The notes under the pieces are model-generated. The model was not told where the DNA came from. It searched no databases and saw only the letters and a program-made list of their open reading frames with translations. DNA of 6,106 nt from Pelomonas sp036404855. Its GTDB lineage: Bacteria; Pseudomonadota; Gammaproteobacteria; Burkholderiales; Burkholderiaceae_C. Of the stretch, positions 1-5,294 are shown piece by piece. Each line of letters opens with the position of its first letter. Within the stretch, counting starts at the first letter, position 1. Location of the stretch: positions 1-6,106 of the forward strand of contig NZ_DASWYS010000356.1 in the NCBI RefSeq assembly GCF_036404855.1, written 5' to 3'. Made by a program: the position numbers and the translations under genes.

Positions 1-1
1 C

Positions 2-37
2 CGCGGCCATGGGCACGGCCGCGACTGACGCTCAGTC
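2..37 (-). terminator. Tandem stem-loops downstream of the M28 peptidase gene
   Basis: Two adjacent inverted repeats lie just beyond the stop codon of the minus-strand peptidase gene. One has arms GACTGA and TCAGTC (23-28 and 32-37, loop of 3). The other has arms CGCGGCC and GGCCGCG (2-8 and 17-23, loop of 8). They share base 23, so they cannot both form at full length. No T tract follows within the window, so this is a candidate 3'-end structure or a Rho-assisted stop rather than a canonical intrinsic terminator. The window edge prevents a firmer call. Confidence 0.3.
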
Positions 38-40
38 CCG

Positions 41-1459
41 TCAGCGGCGTGGCAGCGGATAGCTCGCCAGGCTGGCGAAGCCCTTCTTGGACACCGCCTG
101 CACGCCGAACACCACGTTGTCCTTGGACACCGGCAGCGTCACCCGCGTGAGGCTGCCGACGTCTCTCGACTGCTGCCAGGCGGCCGAGTCGGTCTCACGC
201 CAGACGATGCGATAGCCGGCCACCTCGGGATCGTCGCTGGCCTGCCACTCCAGCGTGGAGTCATTGGTCAGCTCGCGCGCGTCCAATCGCACGCCCTTGA
301 GCGGTGCGGGTGCCCAGGCCAGCGTGGCCAGGCCGGCCAGGTTGGCCCGGGTCACGTCGCCCACGTAGGCGAAGTCAACGAATTCAGGCAGGTCGCCGTA
401 AACCACGCCATTCTCTGTGCGCGGGTTCTGGTGCTGGTGTGCGAAGTTCTCGAAGGGCTCGGTGATGCGCACGGCCGCGTACCCACGCTCCAGGAAGGGG
501 ATGTGGTCGCCGCCGCGCAAGTAACGGTCACGGCGCTGGATGAGCTGCACCGTGAAGCCTGGCATGGCGGCCTCGGCCGCGGCCTTGATGTGGCGCCCCA
601 GTTGGTGCGTGGGAAGATCCTCGTTGCCACCGGCCTGGAGCAGCGGCAGCAACTCGGCCTGCATCGACGCAATGGCGCGGGCGTCGGCTTCGCTGGCCGG
701 GCGATTGGCGTGGGCGGCCATCAGCAGGCGCACCAGCGGGTCCAGGCCGTCGGCGAACAGGCGCAGCCGCTTCGGATCAACCTGGCCAGCATCGCCACGC
801 GAGCTGCCGATGATGTCGTTGGTGATCATGGCCTCGACATTGGTGCCAGCAGCACGCGCCTCGCGCGCCCATTGGGCGGCACCCAGCAGCCCCTGCTCCT
901 CGCCGGGCACGGCCATGAAGACCAGGGTCGCGTCGAACTGGCGCCGGGCCATCACACAGGCCAGCTCCATGACGGCGGCGGTGCCCGAGGCGTCGTCGTT
1001 GGCACCCGGGGACTCCCCGAGCGGGTCCATCACGTCACTGTTGCGCGAGTCGTAGTGGCCACTGACGACCAGCGTGCGGCCCTTGGAGGCGCCGCGCCCA
1101 GGCAAGGTCGCGACGACGTTGACCAGCTCGGTCGGCTGGTTGACGCGATTGCCGGCCGGCTCGATGAAGCTCTGCTCCTCCACCTGCAGCCGCCCACCGG
1201 CGGCCTTCGCGCACGCCGAGAGCTCGGCCGTGATCCAGCGCCGCGCGGCGCCGATGCCGCGGGTGTCGGAGCCGATGTCCGACAGCGTGTGCCGGGTGCC
1301 GAAGCTCACCAGCTTGCGAATGCGGGCCTCGATGCGCGCCGGGCTGACCTCGGCCAGCATGGCTTTGAGCTCGTCGGCCGGGCTGGTCTGGGCTTGGCCC
1401 GTGGTGGTCCCCGACACGAGGGAGAGGGCGAGGGCGAAGGTGGTGAATCGGAGGTGCAT
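41..1459 (-). CDS. Secreted M28-family zinc metallopeptidase with C-terminal FnIII-like domain
   Basis: This is a 472-aa exported aminopeptidase-type metallohydrolase. Residues 1-23 form a signal peptide: an N-terminal Arg, a hydrophobic core FALALSLV and a likely cut after GQA, so it should act in the periplasm or outside the cell. The M28 co-catalytic zinc ligands are all visible: H135 in GHYDS, bridging D155 in GANDDASG, E187-E188 in PGEEQG (catalytic base and metal ligand), D215 in TNDIIG and H319 in GGDH. Residues from about 384 to the end resemble a fibronectin type III module (WQASDDPEVAGYRIVW). Such appendages are common in secreted hydrolases, and I infer a role in binding or spacing. 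The start at 1459 places the signal peptide at the N-terminus. The frame stays open upstream to 1552, but that extension would overlap the divergent EF-G-like gene and bury the signal peptide. The substrate cannot be read from sequence; the family includes leucyl and other aminopeptidases and glutaminyl cyclase relatives. Confidence 0.9.
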   Translation of the reverse strand: MHLRFTTFALALSLVSGTTTGQAQTSPADELKAMLAEVSPARIEARIRKLVSFGTRHTLSDIGSDTRGIGAARRWITAELSACAKAAGGRLQVEEQSFIEPAGNRVNQPTELVNVVATLPGRGASKGRTLVVSGHYDSRNSDVMDPLGESPGANDDASGTAAVMELACVMARRQFDATLVFMAVPGEEQGLLGAAQWAREARAAGTNVEAMITNDIIGSSRGDAGQVDPKRLRLFADGLDPLVRLLMAAHANRPASEADARAIASMQAELLPLLQAGGNEDLPTHQLGRHIKAAAEAAMPGFTVQLIQRRDRYLRGGDHIPFLERGYAAVRITEPFENFAHQHQNPRTENGVVYGDLPEFVDFAYVGDVTRANLAGLATLAWAPAPLKGVRLDARELTNDSTLEWQASDDPEVAGYRIVWRETDSAAWQQSRDVGSLTRVTLPVSKDNVVFGVQAVSKKGFASLASYPLPRR

Positions 1460-1475
1460 TCGAATGATTCTGCCC

Positions 1476-1504
1476 TTGCCGGGCGGCCCGGGTTCTTCTA
1501 CGCT
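1476..1504 (+). promoter_or_regulatory. Candidate sigma-70 promoter of the EF-G-like gene
   Basis: TTGCCG (1476-1481) and TACGCT (1499-1504) are separated by exactly 17 bp in the 68-bp gap between the divergent peptidase and EF-G-like genes. They match the -35 and -10 consensus at 4 of 6 and 3 of 6 positions. Transcription would start near 1511, giving a leader of about 17 nt that contains the ribosome binding site. The -10 match is weak, so this is a best guess by position. I found no equally good promoter on the minus strand for the peptidase. Confidence 0.33.
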
Positions 1505-1527
1505 GGCAACGCCACCGAGGAGGTCCG

Positions 1528-3585
1528 ATGAGCGCTTCAAGCCTGGATTCACGAGTGAGCGCGATCCGCACGGTCGCGCTGGTCGGGCCGGCTGCGGCCG
1601 GCAAGACGCTGTTGCTGGATGCGCTTTTGGCGCATGCAGGTGCCATCCCGCAGGCGGGCAGCATCGAGCGCGGCAGTACGGTCAGCGACCACGATCCGCT
1701 GGAGAAACGCCTTGGGCACTCGCTGCAGTCCAGCCTCGCCCACTTCACGCATGGTGGCATCCGGGTGCATGCCATCGACACGCCCGGTGCGCCGGACTTC
1801 GTCGGCCAGGCCCTCCCGGCGCTGGAAGCGGCGGACACGGCCCTCGTCGTCGTCAATGCGCTCAACGGCATCGAGCTGATGGCGCAGCGCCTGCTCAACG
1901 CCGCTGGCGAGCGCGGGCTGGCACGCCTCATTGTCGTCAACAAGATCGACTGCCCAGACGTCGATCTGCCCCACCTGCTTGCGCAGATCCGCGAGGTCTT
2001 CGGCAAGGAGTGCCTGCCGCTCAATCTGCCCAGCGACGGCGCCAAGCGCGTCGCCGACTGCTTCTTCGCGGCCTCTGGAGAGGCCGATTTTTCGTCCGTG
2101 GCCGACGCGCACCGTGCGCTGGTGGAGCAGGTGGTGGAGGTGGACGCAGACTTCGTGGACCGCTACCTGACCGACGGGGACGTCGATCCGCGTGAGCTGC
2201 ATGCACCCCTGGAGCAGGCGCTGCGAGAGGGGCATCTGATTCCAGTCTGCTTCTGCTCGGCCCGAACCGGCGCAGGCATCGCCGAGCTGCTGGACGTCAT
2301 CGAGCGGCTGTGCCCCAACCCGGCCGAGGGCAACCCGCCGCCCTTCCTGGAAGGCAAGGGCCCCGTGCCCACGCCCTACCCCGCCCGGCCCGACCCGGCC
2401 GGGTACGTGCTGGCGCATGTGTTCAAGATCGTCTCCGATCCCTACCTGGGAAAGCTCGGCATCATGCGGGTGCACCAGGGCCGCGTCGCCAAGGGGGGCC
2501 AGCTCTTCGTCGGCCATGCGCGCAAGCCCATCCGCGTCGGCCACCTGTTCATGCTGCAGGGCGCCAAGCACGTGGACATCGACGAGGCCCTGCCCGGCGA
2601 CCTGTGCGCCGTTGCCAAAGTGGACGACATCGCCTTCGACGCCGTGCTGCACGACGCGCAGGAGGACGAGCACATCTTCCTTCAAGCCCTGGACTTCCCG
2701 ACCCCCGTGCACGGCCTAGCCATCAGCCCGGCGCGGCGTGGCGACGAGCAGAAGCTCTGGGAAGTGCTGGCGCGACTGGTGGACGAAGACCCCTGCCTGC
2801 GCATCGAGCAGGTCGGGGAGACCCATCAGACGCTGGTCTACGGCCTGGGCGAGCTGCACCTGCGTCTGCTGCTGGAGCGCGTGCGCGAGCTCTACAAGGG
2901 CGAGGTCGTCACCGAACCGCCGCGCATCGCCTACCGCGAGACGGTGGCGGCTCCGGCGGAGGGGCATTACCGACACAAGAAGCAGAGCGGCGGGGCAGGC
3001 CAGTTCGGCGAGGTCTATCTGCGCATCGAGCCGCTGGAGCGGGGCGCGGGCTTCGAGTTCATCGACGCGGTCAAGGGCGGCACCATTCCGGGCCAATTCA
3101 TGCCCGCCGTCGAAAAGGGCGTGCGATCGGCGCTGGCCAGCGGCGTCGTCGCGGGCTATCCGCTGGTGGATCTTCGCGTGGTCGTCTATGACGGCAAGCA
3201 CCACTCGGTGGACAGCAAGGAAATTGCCTTCGTCACCGCCGGCCGCCGGGCGCTGATCGCGGCCGTTCGCGAGGCCCGGCCGCTGGTGCTGGAGCCCATC
3301 GTGCAAGTCGAGATCACCGCGCCGGAGCACAGCATCGGCGACATCACCGGCGACCTCGCCTCACGTCGCGGCCAGGTCAATGGCACGCGCGCCGCCGTGC
3401 CCGGCAGCCTGGTCGTGCAGGGGCTGGCACCGCTGGCAGAGCTGGCCAGCTACCAGTCGCGGCTCAACGCGATGACCGCCGGCGAGGGTCGCTACACGCT
3501 GCTGCTGTCGCACTACGAGGCGGTGCCTCCCAGCACGCAGGCGTCACTGATCGGTGCCTACAAGGTGGGTGACGAAGGCGACTGA
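1528..3585 (+). CDS. Elongation factor G-like translational GTPase (EF-G2/FusA2 type)
   Basis: This 685-aa protein has the full EF-G domain order, close to the roughly 700 aa of canonical EF-G. The G domain shows a P-loop GPAAAGKT (20-27), switch II DTPGAPDF (84-91), NKID (138-141) and a G5 SA (244-245), with the EF-G-specific insert between G4 and G5. Domain II starts near 293 and domain III near 390. Domain IV carries GQFGEV (491-496) and the tip loop DGKHHSVDS, where H559 aligns with E. coli H583. Domain V follows (EPIVQVEI onward). It differs from housekeeping EF-G at key places. The switch II histidine of DTPGHVDF is Ala88, and the switch I GITI is replaced by GHSL (62-65), with Ser for the Mg-coordinating Thr. 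These changes, and its position outside a str operon (rpsL-rpsG-fusA-tuf), argue for the accessory EF-G-like family, whose cellular role is poorly defined. A mycobacterial EF-G2 was reported to bind GTP without ribosome-stimulated hydrolysis. The start is supported by GAGGAGG at 1517-1523. Confidence 0.92.
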   Translation: MSASSLDSRVSAIRTVALVGPAAAGKTLLLDALLAHAGAIPQAGSIERGSTVSDHDPLEKRLGHSLQSSLAHFTHGGIRVHAIDTPGAPDFVGQALPALEAADTALVVVNALNGIELMAQRLLNAAGERGLARLIVVNKIDCPDVDLPHLLAQIREVFGKECLPLNLPSDGAKRVADCFFAASGEADFSSVADAHRALVEQVVEVDADFVDRYLTDGDVDPRELHAPLEQALREGHLIPVCFCSARTGAGIAELLDVIERLCPNPAEGNPPPFLEGKGPVPTPYPARPDPAGYVLAHVFKIVSDPYLGKLGIMRVHQGRVAKGGQLFVGHARKPIRVGHLFMLQGAKHVDIDEALPGDLCAVAKVDDIAFDAVLHDAQEDEHIFLQALDFPTPVHGLAISPARRGDEQKLWEVLARLVDEDPCLRIEQVGETHQTLVYGLGELHLRLLLERVRELYKGEVVTEPPRIAYRETVAAPAEGHYRHKKQSGGAGQFGEVYLRIEPLERGAGFEFIDAVKGGTIPGQFMPAVEKGVRSALASGVVAGYPLVDLRVVVYDGKHHSVDSKEIAFVTAGRRALIAAVREARPLVLEPIVQVEITAPEHSIGDITGDLASRRGQVNGTRAAVPGSLVVQGLAPLAELASYQSRLNAMTAGEGRYTLLLSHYEAVPPSTQASLIGAYKVGDEGD

Positions 3586-3591
3586 ACGCTC

Positions 3592-4029
3592 TCAGTGCTC
3601 GCCGGCGGCGGTCTTCCTCGCCGCCGCACTTTTGCCCTGGCCCTCATTGCATTCGGTTTCGGTGTGCATCACGCAGCGCCATTCATCGCCCTTGCGCACC
3701 CAGACGGTGGAGTCAGCCATCTCCTGCGCGACGGGCTTGGCGCCGTCGCCACGGTGGGCGACCTCCTGCCTGACGCGATAGGTCAGCACGGCCGTGTCCT
3801 CACTGGGGTACATGACTTGCATGTCGCTGAACTCGAAGGACTTGATGACCATGTCGCCGTGCTCGGCCATCTGCCGGTACTGATCGTGGCTGAATTGCAT
3901 GGCGCCGTGGGCGCTGACCATCAGCGAAGGTTCGCTCAGCATGGCCAAGGCGGTATCGGTGTCTTCGTCGACCATGGATTGCCAGAACTTCCTTTCCATG
4001 GCGATAAGGGTGCGGTCGGTGCTCGGCAT
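3592..4029 (-). CDS. DUF4440/SnoaL-like (NTF2-fold) small protein
   Basis: This is a 145-aa protein with no signal peptide, so probably cytoplasmic. The pattern is that of DUF4440 in the NTF2-like cone-fold superfamily. An N-terminal helix (MERKFWQSMVDEDTDTALAML, split here as MERKFWQSMV and DEDTDTALAML, residues 11-31) is followed by a strand (SLMVSAHGAM, 35-44). Next come a helix around HDQYRQM (48-54) and paired strands VLTYRVRQE (81-89), STVWVRKGDEWRCVMHTE (107-124). The family includes proteins of unknown role, and related folds serve as isomerases or ligand-binding pockets, so no reaction can be assigned. The last 20 residues are charged and low in complexity, and the DNA encoding them also forms the terminator of the convergent gene. 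The start at 4029 is chosen because AGGAG lies 6 nt upstream; an ATG at 4062 lacks this. A weak minus-strand -10-like CATATT sits at 4061-4066, without a convincing -35. Confidence 0.78.
   Translation of the reverse strand: MPSTDRTLIAMERKFWQSMVDEDTDTALAMLSEPSLMVSAHGAMQFSHDQYRQMAEHGDMVIKSFEFSDMQVMYPSEDTAVLTYRVRQEVAHRGDGAKPVAQEMADSTVWVRKGDEWRCVMHTETECNEGQGKSAAARKTAAGEH
3603..3633 (+). terminator. Intrinsic terminator of the EF-G-like gene, inside the convergent gene
   Basis: A perfect 8-bp GC stem has arms CGGCGGCG (3603-3610) and CGCCGCCG (3619-3626) around an 8-nt loop. It is followed by CACTTTT ending at 3633. It begins 17 nt after the EF-G-like stop codon and works only for plus-strand transcription, because the minus side has no T run. 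The T tract is short. The element overlaps the last codons of the DUF4440 gene, on the opposite strand. Confidence 0.5.
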
Positions 4030-4133
4030 GTCGATCTCCTGATCGGTTGGGGATCTGACCAATATGAGCGCAGCCCCGGAGCGCGACCATCAGCGATGCG
4101 ACCACGTCACGGTCGGTGCCTTCCTACGGGCGA

Positions 4134-4152
4134 AGCCTTCTTGGTGAAGGCT
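4134..4152. promoter_or_regulatory. 7-bp inverted repeat, candidate operator
   Basis: The arms AGCCTTC (4134-4140) and GAAGGCT (4146-4152) surround a 5-bp spacer in the divergent gap between the DUF4440 and helix-turn-helix genes. The dyad ends 4 bp before the -10-like TATCAT, so a bound protein would cover the -35 region. Autoregulation by the adjacent helix-turn-helix protein is possible but is inference. As RNA it could form only a short hairpin with no T tract after it. Confidence 0.35.
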
Positions 4153-4156
4153 CATT

Positions 4157-4162
4157 TATCAT
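4157..4162 (+). promoter_or_regulatory. -10-like element suggesting a leaderless transcript
   Basis: TATCAT matches the -10 consensus at 5 of 6 positions and stands out as an AT island in GC-rich DNA. It ends 8 bp before the ATG at 4171. The usual spacing to a transcription start would place +1 at about 4169-4171, on or just before the start codon. No good -35 hexamer is present at 16-18 bp, which fits dependence on an activator or a different contact. The gene also lacks a Shine-Dalgarno sequence. Confidence 0.4.
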
Positions 4163-4170
4163 TGCCGCCC

Positions 4171-4743
4171 ATGCCCAGCGCCCCCCGCGACGTCGCGCAG
4201 ATCCGTTTGGACAACGCGATGCGGCTGTTCGAAGAGTTCGTCAGCGCCACCGTCAAACATGCCGATGCGGCCACCTTGCGTGGCCTGGAACGCCGCTTTG
4301 CCGAAAGACTGCAGATCCAGCCCAGCTATTGGAGCCAGATCAAGGGTCGTTCCCGGCAGATCGGCGAACGCCTGGCCCGCCAGTTCGAGCAGCTCTGCCA
4401 CAAGCCGCCCGGCTGGATGGACCTGGAGCACGGCGCCCAGGGCCCTGCCGCAACGCCTGCCACGGCAAGTACCGCCGCACCCATGGCGGTAGAGACGTCG
4501 CCCAGCTTGCCGCAGGACGATGACGAGCGCTTCATCATCGGCCTGGTCCTGACTTACTACCGCCGGCATCCGCAGCGCGCCCGCACGCGGCTGCTGGACC
4601 TGCTGGGCGAGGTACTGACCCCCAGCAACCCGCCGCCAGCTGCGCCCGCACCCAAGGCCGCCGGGTCCAGTCCGCAGGCCGAGCTGGACGAATGGCGTCG
4701 GCTCCAGGCCGGTATCGCCCCGCTCAAGCCCAAGAAACGCTGA
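4171..4743 (+). CDS. XRE/Cro-like helix-turn-helix protein, probable transcriptional regulator
   Basis: This 190-aa protein has an N-terminal DNA-binding-like region. Residues 40-82 read as a Cro/CI-type fold: RRFAERLQI then PSYWSQIKGR as the helix-turn-helix, then IGERLARQFEQLCHKPPGWMD. The last part resembles the tail of proteobacterial XRE-type domains that end in a short GW(M/L)D motif. Residues 1-35 add a helix not typical of minimal Cro proteins. After a Pro/Ala/Thr-rich linker (88-115) comes a segment of about 35 residues (DDDERFIIGLVLTYYRRHP, 116-134, then RTRLLDLLGEVL), which I do not recognise. A second Pro/Ala-rich linker and a basic tail ending KPKKR follow. There is no peptidase-like CI domain. 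The chosen ATG has no Shine-Dalgarno sequence but sits just after a -10-like TATCAT. An in-frame GTG at 4144 would extend the protein by 9 residues, also without a good binding site. The target is unknown. Confidence 0.7.
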   Translation: MPSAPRDVAQIRLDNAMRLFEEFVSATVKHADAATLRGLERRFAERLQIQPSYWSQIKGRSRQIGERLARQFEQLCHKPPGWMDLEHGAQGPAATPATASTAAPMAVETSPSLPQDDDERFIIGLVLTYYRRHPQRARTRLLDLLGEVLTPSNPPPAAPAPKAAGSSPQAELDEWRRLQAGIAPLKPKKR

Positions 4744-4772
4744 TCCTTAGGCGCATCCGTCATGGGACGGCG

Positions 4773-4798
4773 CCAACGCCCCATGTTAGGGGTGTTGG
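4773..4798 (+). terminator. 10-bp-stem hairpin after the helix-turn-helix gene
   Basis: The arms CCAACGCCCC (4773-4782) and GGGGTGTTGG (4789-4798) pair over all 10 positions, with one G-T wobble, around the loop ATGTTA. It lies 30 nt past the stop codon at 4743, where a 3' end would be expected. The bases after it on the plus strand are ATAAAAAC, with no T tract, so intrinsic termination is doubtful. On the minus strand the exit side also lacks T. It may act as an mRNA-stabilising 3' structure, or as a DNA element beside the next promoter. Confidence 0.4.
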
Positions 4799-4809
4799 AT
4801 AAAAACCGC

Positions 4810-4845
4810 TTGCGCAAGGGCAACGTTTGTTTATCATTTGCGCAA
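4810..4845 (+). promoter_or_regulatory. Promoter-like element bracketed by two TTGCGCAA palindromes
   Basis: The 8-bp palindrome TTGCGCAA occurs at 4810-4817 and again at 4838-4845, 28 bp apart. The first copy lies within the 10-bp palindrome CTTGCGCAAG. Between them is TATCAT (4832-4837), a 5-of-6 match to a -10. The first palindrome supplies a -35-like TTGCGC (4 of 6) at 16-bp spacing, and the second would cover the transcription start near 4844. A repressor site overlapping -35 and another over +1 is a classic operator layout. The protein that binds is unknown, though the helix-turn-helix product encoded just upstream is a natural candidate. The promoter would serve the 63-aa gene at 5031. 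Confidence 0.45.
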
Positions 4846-5030
4846 GTTGCGGTGCAGAAGTCCCCAGGCATCGCGGCGAGGTCGCACACCCCAAGCCCCT
4901 GACTGCCCGGCCCGCCTGTCTCGAGCGCAGGCCCCGGGTCCCGTCAACCTTTTCGCGCAAAAGCCGACCCATCCGGGTCGAGCCGCTGCATTGCCCGCCG
5001 TGCCATGCATGGCATCCACCGGAGCACTCC
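4846..5030 (+). promoter_or_regulatory. Putative structured 5' leader of the 63-aa gene
   Basis: From the candidate start near 4844 to the ATG at 5031 no protein is convincing, so this is probably an untranslated leader of about 185 nt. It contains three dyads. CTTTT/AAAAG has a 5-nt loop (4949-4963). CGACCC/GGGTCG has a 4-nt loop (4965-4980). The perfect 14-bp palindrome TGCCATGCATGGCA is at 5001-5014. The palindrome ends 6 nt before the GGAG ribosome binding site (5021-5024), so its folding or binding by a protein could affect initiation. I do not recognise a known riboswitch class. Confidence 0.35.
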
Positions 5031-5222
5031 ATGCCCCAGTTCACCTCCCCGCGTCCCATGCAGCTGAACCTGCGCAAGCCGCGCAATCCGCTCGTCGCGC
5101 CAGCCTTGAAACGCCAGGCCGGCCGGCACCAGAGCCCGCAGGACGCCCGCGCCCAGCGCCAGCAGTCCCGCCTGGACCTGCGGCGACTGCTGCGCGAACG
5201 CTCCCCCGACGACAGCCCCTGA
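5031..5222 (+). CDS. Small basic hypothetical protein (63 aa)
   Basis: The protein is 63 residues long and strongly basic, with Arg, Lys, Gln and Pro dominating, and it has no membrane segment or signal peptide. An N-terminal motif NLRKPRNPLVAPAL (13-26) is followed by KRQAGRHQ (27-34) and a probable helix rich in Arg and Gln (38-57). The KPRNP(L/F)VA start and the following R-x-AG-x-H pattern recall short uncharacterised proteins I associate with Burkholderiales genomes; this is memory, not a search result. The function is unknown; binding to nucleic acid or ribosomes is only suggested by charge. The start is well supported by GGAG with a 6-nt spacer. A second in-frame ATG at codon 10 has no such site. 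The gene is preceded by the structured leader and followed 72 bp later by another small basic gene on the same strand. Confidence 0.6.
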   Translation: MPQFTSPRPMQLNLRKPRNPLVAPALKRQAGRHQSPQDARAQRQQSRLDLRRLLRERSPDDSP

Positions 5223-5294
5223 ACCAACTGCGCCGCCCGCCCCACATCCATGGTCGATCCATGTCATGAGGGCCGGCTGCCCAAGGAGATCCTC

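Noticed and set aside
431..1531. Long open plus-strand frame opposite the peptidase gene
   Set aside because: Its translation is rich in Arg, Gly, His and Ala with no recognisable motif, and it is antisense to a gene with all its catalytic residues. This is a normal effect of high GC.
1460..1552. N-terminal extension of the M28 peptidase by 31 residues
   Set aside because: It would overlap the divergent EF-G-like coding start and place the signal peptide internally. The ATG at 1459 leaves the hydrophobic leader at the N-terminus.
1549..2712. Long minus-strand frames opposite the EF-G-like gene
   Set aside because: They are antisense to a protein with clear EF-G motifs throughout, with no ribosome binding site or family features.
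4083..4115. GCGACCA direct repeat (4083-4089, 4098-4104) and CGACC/GGTCG dyad in the divergent gap
   Set aside because: They are short, imperfectly placed relative to either start, and typical of GC-rich sequence.
3595..4170. Upstream extension of the helix-turn-helix frame across the DUF4440 gene
   Set aside because: The frame stays open only because of base composition. The extension is antisense to DUF4440, and the recognisable protein starts at 4171.
4827..5030. In-frame TTG-started extension of the 63-aa protein with CASC and CPPC motifs, resembling a zinc ribbon
   Set aside because: The two Cys pairs are tempting, but the TTG has no ribosome binding site, it overlaps the -10-like element, and the intervening residues look like unselected GC-rich translation. 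The ATG at 5031 has a good site.
5246..5263. Direct repeat ATCCATG twice, 11 bp apart, between the two small genes
   Set aside because: The one-turn spacing suits a protein site, but 7-bp repeats of this kind are expected by chance and no promoter is associated.
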